A DNA stretch of 64,000 nt, taken from positions 151,123,806-151,187,805 of the forward strand of contig OZ018326.1 in NCBI GenBank assembly GCA_963969495.1. The letters run 5' to 3'. The notes below the pieces were generated by a model. It searched no databases and was not told the DNA's origin. It worked only from the letters and a program-made list of their open reading frames with translations. Shown here piece after piece: positions 1 to 12,175 of this stretch. The position numbers were made by a program, and so were the translations under genes. Source of the DNA: Ceratothoa steindachneri (lineage: Eukaryota; Arthropoda; Malacostraca; Isopoda; Cymothoidae). Every line of letters starts with the position of its first letter. Positions within the stretch are counted from its first letter, which is position 1.

Positions 1-1187
1 TGCATTGAAGTTGAGGGTAGTTATATTGAAAAATAATAAAACACTTTTCCTCATATCTCGTTTCCTTATATCCGAATTGCAAAACTTATTGACCGCCCCT
101 TATAACTCCCGAAATCCTCTTCAATGTTTTTCTCAATGCTGAAGATCGATTTAAAATTTGCAGGGATACGGACGGAGCACATGTTGAATAATTTAAATAA
201 AGTTTTTCTTTCCCTTTGATTTTGCTGAATTTCTTTTCTTTTTGTGATCACAATTGAGCCAAAAAATTAAACATAATTTTTTTTTCAGTTTAATATCAAT
301 TAAGAAATGATTGGAAAACAAATTAAAATTTCGGGACACCCTGTGCATGGAACACTACAATTTTGTGGAGAGCACAATTTGAACATGATGAACATAATTC
401 AATAGGAAATATTCATAAAAGTTTTCAATTTCATCAAAATACACACTCAATTTTGCGACACCCGGTATTTTCTTTACTTCTTAAGTGGCCGGCAAGTGGG
501 TACGCTGGGTCGTTTTTATAATTAGTCTTTTTCAAACAGTCGCTCGAGAATCTGCATCGAAAGACGCTCGATCTATTCCTGCGGGCACAATGTTGTTCGC
601 TCATAACTAACAGTCATTCACGAGTGTGCGTAAACTGCCGGGCGCGCGAGGTGAAGTGTTTACTCATTGTAAATATATTATATGAGAGGGAGAGTGTAAA
701 ACTCTCCTGAATCTGTACTGACCACACAAATATTAATAATAATAAACAAGGTAAGATATTTTTGTGTAACAATATCAGAATTTGAAACAATATACCTCTG
801 TATTTATTTGCGATAAGACTTTTTATCTCGGGCAACGCCAGTTATAGTAGTAAATATCGCCAACCTAAATCAGAGCAGTCAAATGTATCAAAGTTTAAAA
901 TGTCCTAGCCACTCCACGTTAATTTGAGGACATGCGAAGTGTGGTAAAACAGAGGTATTTGTAAATAATTTTTTTTATTTATCTGTAACCAGAGACATAA
1001 TTGATCTAAAATTTAGAAGCTCTTTTCATCCATGATTATTCATTTTCCACTGCTTAGCATATAAGATAATGTGATTTAATCCGTTTATGTGCATGTATGT
1101 ATGTATATCTTTATAATAATACATTTTGAACAAAAGAGGATTATGTTGGTAATATACATTTACTCTTATACATATCCATAGTATAAT

Positions 1188-1192
<5 letters not shown>
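1..1192. other. Intergenic DNA with two mariner-type end remnants
   Basis: No gene is recognised. Two short stretches, 331-345 (TTTCGGGACACCCTGTGC-like) and 453-467 (TTGCGACACCCGG-like), resemble the terminal ACAGGGTGTCCC sequence of mariner-group elements read on the minus strand. Both point the same way and no partner ends were seen, so they are solitary relics. The rest is AT-rich with no supported feature. Confidence 0.3.

Positions 1193-1254
<62 letters not shown>
1193..1254. repeat. (AT)n microsatellite, tail of SINE copy 1
   Basis: Uninterrupted AT dinucleotides followed by a short GT-rich stretch. It lies directly at the 3' end of the minus-strand SINE at 1274-1490, so it is probably the element's microsatellite tail. 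Confidence 0.9.
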
Positions 1255-1268
<14 letters not shown>

Positions 1269-1273
1269 ATTTA

Positions 1274-1490
1274 AAGGCCCAAGGAGATGAAAATTGGTAA
1301 CACAACCCGGAAAAACACTTAGTAGAATATCATGTGAACCAATAAAAGCTTAAGAAGGAAAATGGGAGTTGAGGAGAACGGAAAGATAAGGCAAACTATT
1401 TTAACCGTTATATGAAAATAAATAAAGAAGTTAGATTTGAACCTGTATTATTAAGCGCTCATCGCTTATATGACCAAGACGCTGATCGCC
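1274..1490 (-). mobile_element. tRNA-type SINE, copy 1 (minus strand)
   Basis: This is one arm of a long inverted repeat whose other arm is 1668-1881. Reading 1490 to 1274, it begins inside a tRNA-like head and passes a box-B-like GGTTCAAATC. It continues through a body shared with copy 2 and ends in GGGCCTTTAAATA next to the (AT)n tract. The few differences between arms show two related SINE insertions in head-to-head orientation. Copy 1 lacks the first bases of the head. Confidence 0.65.
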
Positions 1491-1649
1491 TTTAAATACA
1501 TCTATAAAATCAGGTTTCATGTGATTTTCAATTTATTACAAAATAAGCCTGTGCCCCCTCCTACTAAAACACTTGTCTTGTCTCTCACTGGATAAAAACC
1601 TACACTTCATTGTTCAAAAGGCTTCTTGAATCAACCTTTTTGGGGGTTG
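1491..1649. other. Spacer between the two SINEs
   Basis: The first 45 or so bases (about 1491-1537) repeat, in direct orientation, the SINE 3' segment at 1877-1922 (TTTAAATACAT...CATGTGATTTTCAAT). The spacer therefore contains a third piece of SINE tail. The remaining bases are unrecognised. Confidence 0.5.
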
Positions 1650-1916
1650 AGGATGGTAGCTCTGGCGATCAGCGTCTTGATCATATAAGCGATAAGCGCT
1701 TAATGACACAGGTTCAAATCCAACTTCTTTATTTATTTTCATATAACGGTTAAAATAGTTTGTCCTATCTTTCCGTTCTCTACATCTCCCATTTTCCTTC
1801 TTAAGCTTTTATTGGTTCACGTGATATTCTCCTAAGTGTTTTTCCGCGTTGTGTTACCAATTTTCATTTCCTTGGGCCTTTAAATACATTTACAAAATCA
1901 TGTGTCATGTGATTTT

Positions 1917-1918
<2 letters not shown>
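1650..1918 (+). mobile_element. tRNA-type SINE, copy 2 (plus strand)
   Basis: The head contains TAGCTCTGG (box-A-like) near 1661 and GGTTCAAATCC (box-B-like) near 1713, about 50 bases apart as in a tRNA promoter. The body is the inverted partner of copy 1. The 3' end carries about 40 extra bases after GGGCCTTTAAATACAT and runs into the (AT)n tract at 1919-1980. A pol III-transcribed, LINE-mobilised SINE fits best; the partner LINE is unknown. Confidence 0.65.

Positions 1919-1980
<62 letters not shown>
1919..1980. repeat. (AT)n microsatellite, tail of SINE copy 2
   Basis: A pure AT tract immediately after the 3' segment of SINE copy 2. Confidence 0.9.
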
Positions 1981-1982
<2 letters not shown>

Positions 1983-2858
1983 AGATAAGGAGTCATTCGA
2001 CTTCATGTATTACTGATTATGTGATGTTTCAGCATTGATGATACTTAAGATTTTCCTATATACCTCAAGGTTGGGTTATATCTTGTTTGACAATAAAAAT
2101 CTGCAGCAACTGAGATATCAGATTCGTATTGCCTTTCTTCAAATAGAGGTTGAAAAAGGAGTAATTTGCAACATTAATTAACGTAGGAAAATAACTATCA
2201 AATTAACAGTTAATGAATTGACTGATATCGTGAATGGCAAATGAATGATCTCTAAAACTCCTTAATTGAGTGTCTAGCTATGAATGTTAGGTAAGAAAAA
2301 CTGCGTGGATAATTCTAGTTTAAATCCTTCTTTGGTGGATGGAATCGAGTATAATAATGTTAGTGAGATCCTGAATGGCAAGAAGAAGGCTTATTTCCTT
2401 CTAAACGTGTTCACCGTGAAGAAATGACTGTGATCATAAATCAGAAGGATATGACTTGCCCTTCGGTTCTGATGTGACGTGATGTAATGTCAAGAAGTGA
2501 AAGATGATAATTTAATGCGTCGAAAAGGTGGGCGGAGACTGAGATATTTGTCATGGATGGAGTATGTGTAATCTCTTCTGTGCGATTCTCCGTGATAGAG
2601 AAGTTTGCCTATTTCAATAGAATTATGAGGTTTTTAAATAAAAATTAAGAAAGCTGGGGATGGAGACCCACATGCAAAATTTGATCATCGTGTCTTTATC
2701 ACAAACGATATTTACTTCATGTTGTTGTATGTCGATAGTTGCTAATGTAGACAAAAGACGACAATCCTTCTGTTTCTTGGCTCGTTGTGAACGAGAGAGA
2801 AGTGTTTATGAGCCTCATAATTGATAACACGATTTATCTTCAGAGATGTGAACCTTAA

Positions 2859-2860
<2 letters not shown>
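1981..2860. other. Intergenic or intronic DNA, nothing recognised
   Basis: AT-rich sequence without convincing coding or repeat structure. It lies downstream of the LDLa exon on the minus strand and could hide further short exons, but none was supported. Confidence 0.3.

Positions 2861-2931
<71 letters not shown>
2861..2931. repeat. (AT)n microsatellite, left half of a split tract
   Basis: A pure AT tract that stops exactly at the terminal repeat of the MITE at 2932-3273. The tract at 3274-3328 resumes on the other side. Confidence 0.9.
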
Positions 2932-2934
<3 letters not shown>

Positions 2935-3270
2935 GGTGACCCACCAAAAAAATTAGACCTTTTTTGAAAATTCAATATCTCAATAACCATTGTAGCTATG
3001 GACATGAAATAAAGGAGGTCATATTGAACCATTCATTAAAATTTAAATTTTGAACTTTTAAAGATTTAATTTATAATATAAAAACCTGTTTTTATATTAT
3101 TACTTTATGGCTAATTTACTCTTTAAATAACGTTAAGACTATTTTTACAGCGAATAAGTATTTATAGTTAAAGCATTCATTTATCATTTTTTTTTATTTC
3201 ATGTCCCTAGCTGCAATGTTGTTTGAGTAATAGCTTCTCAAAAACAGTCCATTCTTGGGGGTGTGCCACT

Positions 3271-3273
<3 letters not shown>
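2932..3273. mobile_element. Mariner-type MITE inserted in a (TA)n tract
   Basis: The left end starts CAGGGTGACCCACC and the right end reads, inverted, AGGAGTGGCACACCCC. The inverted similarity extends inwards for about 85 bases and includes the shared block AGCTA(T/G)GGACATGAAATAAA. There is no coding capacity. Both ends abut (TA)n, as expected for an element that duplicates TA. The diverged ends suggest an old insertion. Confidence 0.6.

Positions 3274-3328
<55 letters not shown>
3274..3328. repeat. (AT)n microsatellite, right half of a split tract
   Basis: A pure TA tract beginning exactly at the right end of the MITE, followed by a short GTAT-rich run. Confidence 0.9.
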
Positions 3329-3339
<11 letters not shown>

Positions 3340-3682
3340 CTTCCAAGTACTTTCGAACTTTATTCAGTTCATTCTCAAGGATAACTACGAGAGAAAAAAA
3401 TATAATAAGGGTAAATATAAGCTAGCAAAAGATAAAGGACCGCCTCTAAGACAAGAAATCCCCAATAAGGAAGTAGAAGAGGGATGGGTAAATTCACATT
3501 AAGATTTAGCTATAACAGACAGCAAGGTCAAACCGAGAGGCGACAAATAGTCAAGAACAGAGCGAAGAGGGTTAAAACGAACGATTAACGGATAAAGCGA
3601 TACTCTAAAGAGGGGGATTTAAAAAGAGACAAGAAGTAAATTGAAACGAAGGGGAGAAGGATAAGGAGAGACGAAGAGAAAA

Positions 3683-3685
<3 letters not shown>

Positions 3686-3722
<37 letters not shown>
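3686..3722. repeat. (AT)n microsatellite in the intron after the LDLa exon
   Basis: A short pure AT tract 25 bases beyond the splice donor of exon 3 on the minus strand. Confidence 0.9.
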
Positions 3723-3726
<4 letters not shown>

Positions 3727-3746
3727 GAATGCCAAATAGTAGTTAC

Positions 3747-3860
3747 CTGCTTCACAGTCACTTTCGTCTTTTCCGTCGAGGCAGTCGACAATTCGATCGC
3801 ACTTCCAGTGATTTGGTACACAAAATCCGTCACACATGAATTCTTTCACCTCGCAATTAT
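3747..3860 (-). CDS. Exon 3 of a secreted or membrane protein: complete LDL-receptor class A domain
   Basis: This 114-base exon (38 codons) encodes one complete LDLa repeat with six cysteines spaced C-x6-C-x3-C-x6-C-x5-C-x8-C. It carries the acidic calcium-binding signature [11 protein letters not shown]. The acceptor is CTTTCTCTTCAAG at 3861 and the donor CAG|GTAAC at 3746. Both junctions are phase 1, the usual symmetric phase of LDLa exons. In frame it joins exon 2 (4092-4133) and, through it, the signal-peptide exon (15862-15913). LDLa domains fold around Ca2+ and bind ligands outside the cell, so the product is exported. Its full architecture is unknown because later exons were not found in 1-3746; the gene probably leaves the window on the left. 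Open reading past the donor runs into an (AT)n tract and is intronic. Confidence 0.9.
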
Positions 3861-4091
3861 CTTGAAGAGAAAGTTTTAGCAATTAAATAACATAGAAACT
3901 TGGTTGATCAAGCGCAAAATATGAAATTACCCTATCGAATTCAAAATCATAACCCGTCCTCCCCCGAAATCGAAATGCAATTTGAACGGCCACATGTCAG
4001 TTAAATTCATTCATTTAATTTGGATTAAAAATTAAATGAAAAAAAATTAATAATATTTCCTCAAAATACAGAATTCATATAATTCTCTTAC

Positions 4092-4133
4092 CTTCATTTA
4101 AACTCGGATTTGCGACAGGCGACGCTGACAAAA
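4092..4133 (-). CDS. Exon 2 of the LDLa gene, short linker
   Basis: A 42-base exon in phase 1-1, bounded by TTTTTCAG (acceptor, at 4134) and AAG|GTAAGAG (donor, at 4091). Spliced to exon 3 it gives LSASPVANPSLNED directly in front of the first LDLa cysteine. Spliced to exon 1 it completes a hydrophobic segment followed by small residues, so the signal cleavage site probably lies here (around SASPVA). The exon is short, so the call rests on good splice sites plus frame agreement on both sides. Confidence 0.6.
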
Positions 4134-4879
4134 CTGAAAAACGATATCAAAGATCAAGGAATTTTTTTTTTTTATTAAATTAAATATCTTGATCTACTCT
4201 TTTGAAGGCTGCCATATTGCTTAATCTTAAAATTATGTATATTTATTATTAAACCGCTGCTAAGACTAATTTAAAATAGGAATATTTTAACTGGAGTGTG
4301 GTTGTGGTCCTCGAATTATTTGGCTATGGATAAGTTACCAAGATGTCTACAGTTTGACAACGTAAGTTTGATAAAGCGGAAGAAGAGTTCAAATTAAATA
4401 ATATCTCACCTTAGGGCAAGCTGAACTCTAAAATTATTTTCTATACTTTCGGAACAATTTTTTAGTAGGAATATTTTTAATTCTTACGTTGTCACTTCGA
4501 TGTTACTATATTGTCTGGCAAAATTTAGTACGAGTAGAAAAGCAAGATATCTAAGTTTGGGATGTCTTCGATGAAATATCCGTAAGGTACTTAATATAGT
4601 TATTAAATGGAGTTTTGTTTAAGTTTTCCTGGTGTAAGCAATTCTATAGAGTAGACGAACATTTCTTCAATTTCTTTAATTTCATCTGCTCACGCTTTCT
4701 CGCTACACCTCATTGTATGATGGTGGGCTAGTCAGTTTCCTTGACTACTCAAGTGATTTCTAATCCAGACCTCTTGTAATTCTTTTACCTCAACTTATCG
4801 TTGATGAATTTAACATCCCTCACCATACGCCTTCACATTTCCTACTTTCTGACAAATTTACCTTTACTGCATCTCTGAT

Positions 4880-6965
4880 GTCTCCTCTTTCATTTATAAT
4901 TGTGGATGGAACAATACTTAATCTAGTCGTCTCCTGCTTCCAAATGACGCACTCATGCAATTATTGGAAAGCGTGTAATGAGCTCTTCCTCTTCCAGTTC
5001 TGTTTCTCTTTCCTCCTTGCACCCAACCATTGCTCAACCCATGTCATACTGCCTCGTTATCATCGACTTTCTTACTTCTACTTTTAACAAATGACTGGAA
5101 CTTGACTTGCCCCTTCTTCAACACGATGGTTCCACTCTTACAATAAACCTCAATGACTCCTTTTGCTTCTTCCTTTGATGTTTTGTCAGCCTCCTCTTAC
5201 TCATCTGCTTTCGTCAACGGTGTTACCTTTAGTTCTCCATTGCTACAGATTTGTAGAGCAAAGCAGCACAGGCAAGCCTGCAAGAAGCGTCTCGGCGAAA
5301 CATTTGCTTGTAGTAGACGAAGAAGGAAGAATTTGGGCGACTACTCCCTACCTTGTCTACACTTTTGCATCTCTTTCCCGCATCTATTTCCTTAAATATG
5401 TTCACGATATCCACACTCACCTTATCATCTCTAATAACAAAAACAAACCCCATCTCTGAGACAATCTCAGTCTCTTAATTAATCACTCTTGCTTATATCT
5501 TATTGTCTCCAAGATACCATGTATCGCACACCTCGCCTCATAAGGATTTTTCTTACCGCTACAACAAAAATACTCTCTCTCCGTCGCACCCTTAACTTTA
5601 AATAAAGTAACCGCCGTCATTCTCTGCCTCCTACTCCACCCTCTTACTCATTCCCTTCAAGTTTCTATCATCAGTTTCTCCAATTCTTCCAGTACGTTTC
5701 CATTGTATGTTTAATACCTCCTTCTCGATCGTGGTATTTTTAGACTTCGAACAAGTAGCTTATCGTGAAGCTCTAAAGAAACTCTACCTTCATACAAATG
5801 ACTCTCCAATCTACTACCCAATATCTTAACACCCATTCCGTCTAAAGCCCTTGAACTAATATCAGAGCGAGATTCTTAATAACATTCCCTCCTCGATGAT
5901 TTATTTAATCTTCCAATCTTACTTCGAGGCTAACCTCAGCACTGAATGCGTTCTCCTAAATGTAATTGAACGCCCAAGTCTCCCGGCTGATGATAGTCAA
6001 AGTCTCTCAATGTAGTACTTCTTGATCTCTCGGAAGTTTTTGATGACGTCGATCAAAATGTTCACCTTTATCTATTTTATTCATTCTTGTTTTTGTTTTT
6101 TGGACTAAGGTCAATGATTCAACTCAACTATCAACACTCCATTCAAGCTTTCTATGTCAGGAGTGATACGTCTAGGCAGGTAGATGTTAGTTCTGTTGTT
6201 CTGTAAGGCTTAGTTCTAAGGCCACTCTATCAAGGTTTATTATTTCATATCTTTGATGACAACAGGCAAGTCTACTTCCTTTTTTTCTCAGCCTCGTTTG
6301 CTGAAACTCTTAGTAAATTTCTATCTGCGAAAGAAATTATTGCTGAATGCTTTCAGAAAATGTACTTAAATTGAATCATGGAAGAACTAATGGGATGTAT
6401 GTGGGATGATTATTCGATTATGGCTCGCTGTACAATCTTATTTCTTAACTTTTTTGACGCTCCTGGTCCTTTCTCTATCCTCTAAAGCTCATAGCATTAC
6501 TTTTACTAAGTGTTTTCTCTTATTAATCCTTAATTTCATTAACGCTTTCTTTAACTCCCGCATTGTCTACTCTGACTTTCTTCTCGATGGATCACATGCT
6601 TTGACCTTTTGACCCCATTACACTTGTTTAACCTTTGCAGGTCAGTCTTCTTCTGCGCCAGTGACCTTTTTATCGGGAACCCTCCTTGGTCCAAGAATTT
6701 CACTGGATACGCATCTGATCTCTTTTTGTCTTTGACCCTGTCCATCTTATCTCCAAAATCGCTCCTCATAAGTGTTTTCTTCTCTGAAACAATTCCGGCC
6801 CCTATAATCACGTTATCTCTCTTTAATTCTCGTACTTCTTAGTCGCCTGTTGTATGCGTAATCGTACTTTCTCAATTTTTGCTTCTAGAATGTGGAATGA
6901 TCTGCCTGCTGTTTTTCCTTCGTTCCCCTCCCTTAGAGCATTCTAGCATGCCCTTAAATCTCCCA
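4880..6965 (+). pseudogene. Very decayed L2-like non-LTR retrotransposon
   Basis: The sequence is too broken for one reading frame, but pieces match the neighbouring copy at 7027-9120 in order. Around 5810-5870 there is a relic of the IYYPISLLP region. Around 6015-6070, CTTCTTGATCTCTCGGAAG and what follows correspond to the LDLSSTFDTIDH motif. Near 6205 there is a relic of the GVPQGSVLGPLLF motif. Near 6888-6960, MWNDLPAVFPSFPSLRAF-like text matches the usual C-terminus. The 5' limit is uncertain; the start given is where the pyrimidine-rich style begins. It is older than the next copy, judging by far more stops and indels. Confidence 0.55.
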
Positions 6966-7026
6966 CCCCCCTTCGTTTAAGCCTTTTCTTAGTTAATTGA
7001 CAATCGTTTTATAAAGATCTATAGTA

Positions 7027-9120
7027 TTGAAGACTCTTTCGTCCTCTCGCCCTCACCGCGCCCCATGGTACTCGCTGGAACTACTAGGCTCAAGACAGTC
7101 TTTACGTGCCCATGAAAGAGATCTTCGTAAAGCTCGCTCCCGTGGGCAAGATACAACTGATCTTTTGCTTACTTACCGTCTTGTGACATCTCTCTACTTG
7201 GCTAGACTGAAAAATGCTCGTGAAGCCCATTCGCGTAAATTGCTAGCCGACAATAAGAATGACCCCCGTGCCGTTTTCCGCCTGCTCTCTTCTCTTACCT
7301 ACTCAGATCAAGCCCCCACCCCCATCAGTCCCACCATCCTCTTGAAATTCTTCACTAGTAAGGTCATTAACCTTCGTGCCTTCCTCCTGCTATTGCCTGA
7401 CCAGGCCTCTCACATTCTCCCTGATTCTCCCCCTCCTACTGGCTGCTCAACGTATTTCCTGGCGTGATCGCCGCTGAGCTGTCTGCCTTACTCTCGCGCT
7501 AAAAAAAATATGTCTCCCCTGGTGACTCGCTCCCCTTCAAGCTATTAATCAAAATATTGCCCGTCATACTCCCAATGCTCCTCCACCTGTTCAATATCTT
7601 CCTTGCCACTGGTGTTGTCCCTTCTTCCTTCAAATGTGCCCAAATCCGTCCGATCCTTAAAAAGCCGAAGCTTAACCCTTCCGACCCAGGTAGCTATCAT
7701 TCGATCTCGCAACTTCCCTTCCCCTCTAAGGTCCTTGAGAGAGTAGTTGTTTCGCGCATAAATTCCCACATCGATGCCTGTAATATTGATGAGACCAACG
7801 AATCAGGTTTTAAAGTTGGGCACTCTACCGTAACCTCTCTTCTCAATGTTGCTGATTGCTTACGTAGAGCTACTGACCGGGATTGTGCCTCCATCCTCAT
7901 TCTACTTGACCTCTCCTCTACCTTTGATACTATTGACCATTCCGTCTTGCTTGATCGCCTCCACTATTTCCTTGGCATTTCTGGCGTTGCTCTCGATTGG
8001 TTCCGCTTTTACCTTTCGTCTTGCACCCAATCCGTAGTGATTGATGATGTCTCCTCTGACCCCACTCCCATTCGCTTTGGTGTCCCTCAAGTCTTTGTCC
8101 TCGGCCCTCTCCTCTTTCGTATTTACTTATTCCCTCTTAGCTCCCTCCTATGTAATCTCGGTCTATCCTTCCATTTCTATGCTGATGACACTCAAATCTT
8201 TATTTCATCTTTTCCCTCGACCATTGCCCACTCAATCTGTGACCTCCTATCTGCCTATTCTTCCATCTCGGACTGTCTATCGGCTAACTTCCTCAAATTT
8301 AACCACTCTAAAACTGAAGTTCTTCTGGTTGGTACCCCCGCTCTAGTATACAAAGTTAAATCTCTCTTTCCCTCCCTCCCTCTGGGCGGAAACTCTTTCG
8401 CTTTCTCTAACTCTGTTAGAAATCTGGGCGTTGTGTTCGATGAGCATCTCTCCTTCACGTCGCACATCAATAATATTAGTAAATCTTCACTTTGTTTCCT
8501 CCGTAACTTCTCCCGCATTCGCTCTCACTTCGATCGCCAAAGTTTTGAGACTGCTGTCTACGCCTTCATTACCTCCCACCTTGATTACTGTAACTCTCTT
8601 CTTGTAAATCTACCACCTTTCTCTCTACGTCCCCTTCAGATAGTCTAGAACTACGCTACCCGACTACTCCTCTGTCGTTTTTGCTTCTCCCCTTCTAAGC
8701 CCCTGCTTCAGAAACTGCACTGGTTACCTGTCAGATATCGTTCTCATTTTAAGATTCTTCTCTTCACTTTCAAGGTCATTCACTCAAAGGCCTCAACCTA
8801 CCTTTCCTCTGCTCTTTCCCAACGTCTCGCCCCTCGGGCCTTTCGGTCATATCATGCTCCTCTCCTGAATACTCCTCGCTCGTTCCTCTGATCAATGGGT
8901 GACCGCTCCTTCTCAGTCTGTGTCCCCAAGCTTTGGAATGCTCTTCCGGCGTAATTAGATCTGCTGCCTCACTTACCAGTTTCAAGCGACTCCTGAAAAC
9001 GCATCTGTTCAAGATTTCCTACTCACTCACCTGATCTTAGCCCACAGCCGAACGAGCGCTCTGTGAAGGCCTCCGACCTTGAAGAGCGATTATAAGAAAT
9101 TTATTATTATTATTATTATT
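7027..9120 (+). mobile_element. 5'-truncated L2/CR1-group LINE with reverse transcriptase
   Basis: 7027-7467 encodes the segment between endonuclease and RT (PWYSLELLGSRQSL... to NKNDPRAVFRLLSSLTY). 7557-8648 encodes the RT with YHSISQLPFPSKVLERVV, ILLDLSSTFDTIDHSVLLD, the palm motif FYADDTQIF and the downstream HLDYCNSLL. After an in-frame TAG at 8646 the same frame continues with LHWLPVRYRSHFKILLFTF and RSFSVCVPKLWNALPA, then stops. The 3' end is a (TTA)n tail at about 9097-9120. The endonuclease domain is lost to 5' truncation. At least one frameshift (7467-7557) and stops mark a dead copy. L2/Kiri-like affiliation rests on FYADDTQ, the C-terminal motif and the ATT-type tail. Confidence 0.85.
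9097..9120 (+). repeat. (TTA)n tail of the L2-like LINE
   Basis: A run of ATT triplets follows GCGATTATAAGAAATT, the typical microsatellite tail of this LINE group, and marks the 3' insertion boundary. Confidence 0.8.
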
Positions 9121-12100
9121 CTACATCAATGTAGGCTTCCGATAGAACATGTTTTGGGGATCAGCAAACTCCAATTTGAACGATCTAAAATAATACATTT
9201 TTTTTTAATTCTTTTCTCAGTGAATCAGTAATTCTTCTTTTTTTTAATATTATGTAAAATAAGTTTAAAGAGGTCGTCGTCATAGTACTTCAATGCCGTA
9301 TTGTTTTTTTTACCATGGTTCTTGTGGAAATTGTCCTGCATAAAACCAACATAGAAAGGAATACGGATAGCCTCAAGCTCAAAATCTAAGACCACACTAA
9401 ACAACCCAATTTCAGGGCGTGAGATAGGAAGACCCGAATGATCATTAAACTTCCATGATTACCACCTCCACGACTACGCGCATTTAGACGGTCACTGGAG
9501 CCCCGATATATAAAACTACTAAGTTTAAATGTGTATATTTATTTAGGAAAGTCCCATCTGAGTTCTGAGGACTGGTTTTCTTTTCTAATTCAAAATTAAC
9601 ACGTTTAACATACTATTTTTCCCACTACATCGAAAAAAATAACCAAACTCGTTTGTCAATCATCTCATCACGTTTACTAACAAATTTCACAAATGAAAAA
9701 TGTATTGTTAATGGTCAATCCTCTAAACTAAATAAGTGTTAGAGACGATATTCAACAATTCTATCAATCGTTATTTACCCATATAAACAATTTTTAAGTA
9801 AAAAGAGAAAATAACAGACTTATATTCGTAAGTATTTTATCGATATAAGAAAACAATCCCTTATACCGGATAGGCGGATACCTAATATTTCTGTTTCATA
9901 CATCTAATATGCACACATATCCCTAGCATGGAGTAGAAACTAAGTTGGCAAGTAATGAATTACCACTCGCCTTCGGAATTCGTGTGACATGGTGAAAAAC
10001 GAAGCAGGCAGCTTATCGGTTGTGGTGAACCGAATCTCTTTTAGGTTTGGGGATAACCGAGGGTATTAAGCTACCTGTTGACTGATCTTGGAGATCATGG
10101 TCTTGAATTTCTTCAGGATTGGGAAATATCTGTATTTTCCATTCTAAATGAATTCGCTTTATTTGTTCTTCTAAATATTTGTAAACCGACTTGACAAATT
10201 TTAAGAAAAGACTAATCGATCCTATTTTCCCTAAATATCCCATTGAAAAGACAGTGTACGAAACCAGGCAAATATTCTATCCTAAAGCATAAAAAATGAC
10301 TTGATTTTGAGGGAAACTCGTCGTTTGATGCGTTGATAATTTTGCGGTTATATTTTTTAATGTAGACCAAAATTAAACGTCCCCTTATCTTTGGGGAATA
10401 TAAAAAACTTGAGTTTAATGAATTTGATTTAGTTATAAAATAAATAGTTCAGGGCAGGCGCACGTGCTCTATTATTTTAAGCGTCCTATTAGCGTCATTA
10501 GGGCTGAAGAATAGCTTCACTATGAGAATAAAGCCTTAAGGTTTGGAACACGCCATAGATGGCTTGTATTTAGACTAATTGCCCCCATCTGTCCATTTCA
10601 AATGTTGAAGAGATCCAATGAGCAAATAATTAAATTCATATAAAGATCAGACTAACAATCTTTGGCAATTGCGATGTCATATGAGGCTTGGAGGTTTGGG
10701 GGGCCAGGAAAGCGCTGGGGGAGTATTAGTAGTGTCTTTCCTCTAACCAGCAGAAATTGCAATCCGTGGTTGTCTAAAGGGCAACGGCAAAAGAGCATTG
10801 AACACATAGAGGCTAAACACGAAGAGTCAGTTAAATATGGACGAAAACCGAAGATATTAACAGCTTTCTCTATAAAGAAGACTAGACGATGACACCACCA
10901 AAGATAGAGGGGTAAATGTTCTTAGTGGCAATAGTGATAGAACAAACGCAAGAGTGGAACCATGATCATTTTTACCATTGATTTGCAATCTATTGAAGCC
11001 ATCTTTCTTAGTGGCCACCTATGATATAGCATCGAGTCAAAGGCATTAATGGTTACAAAATAGAACAGTCCGGCAGGATTGGCAAGATAACATTTCCTCC
11101 GCCGAAGATTTACATCTGATGTGTCTTACCTTCGTCGTTAAAATGTATTTGCACTTTTATTTCGATTCTTTCAACCATTTAAATTTGGAAATACTGAAAC
11201 CTTGATTTTACAAAGCTAATTACAAACAAAAATTTACTCAGACTTGTTTTTTATATTAAACTTTGCAAACTCATTTTAAATTAAAATAATTATTTTAAAT
11301 CGGGCAGAATATAAACTGGGAAGGAACTGAGTCTTTTATGGCTCAGAGAGCAGAGTAGAAGAGTAGTTTAACAAGGAAAAACTCCTTATCGAAATCATAG
11401 GAGAGCATCAATATTGTAGTTATAATGAATTCATAAGCCACTCCCCAAGTGTAGACGGGAAATGCATAAAACACCTATGGCCATTTTAGAAATTAGCTGA
11501 AAGTCTAAACAAACTTCCAAATGAGTTGCCGTTTCTAATTGTGCAAAATGTCTTTAATTTGAATCTCGGCGGAGGCGATGTTAAATACATTGTAGAATCA
11601 TGGTCATTTATAATTTAAATTGCCCTGGGCGTATCCAAGAGAAATACATAGGGAGCACCGTGCGCTCCTTGAAGGACAGTGTCTGTTCGCATCTCGGCAT
11701 TAGCTTTAGAACAGGTAATCCCCTTTGTAAACAAAGAAAATTCAGCATTTCTGCAACATAGCATCAGTTGTAAAACTGAGGTATTTATTATGAATTTTAA
11801 AATATTGTAATCTACTCAAAACCCTACGTCACTCGGGATTTTAGAATCGCTATATACCAAACAATACAATCCTTCTTTCAATAGCGACTTATCTTCTTTC
11901 CCACTGTCCATTACATAATCTCGAACCAACCAAGAATTTGCCTCGCACCGTAAACAAACTTACTTCGTTGCTATTTCTCTTTAAATTTATTTCTGCTTCG
12001 ACTCTTCATTCTGAATGGTGAGCTTTTTTGCATGTGAATTAATTATTGTGTTCATTTAATCATTTTATTTTGGTTTCGTTTTTCGGTGGTTTTAATTTAT

Positions 12101-12170
12101 AACTTAAACTTTAGTTTTCTTTATATCTTAACTTCATACCCTCTGGTTACAATTTCATTTTTGTATTATA
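9121..12170. other. Intronic DNA, nothing recognised
   Basis: About 3 kb of AT-rich sequence inside the LDLa gene intron. Short open frames at 10013-10243 (-) and 10662-10892 (+) have no recognisable motif. A small GC hairpin (GGAGCACCGTGCGCTCC) lies near 11653. Confidence 0.3.
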
Positions 12171-12175
12171 GTACC

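Noticed and set aside
1650..1725. tRNA gene
   Set aside because: Box A and B spacing is tRNA-like, but no acceptor stem pairing was seen and the sequence continues into a repeated SINE body.
2742..3032. Open frames rich in IYIYIY (also 3263-3502, 13565-13876, 34982-35368, 44261-44506)
   Set aside because: They are translations of (AT)n microsatellites.
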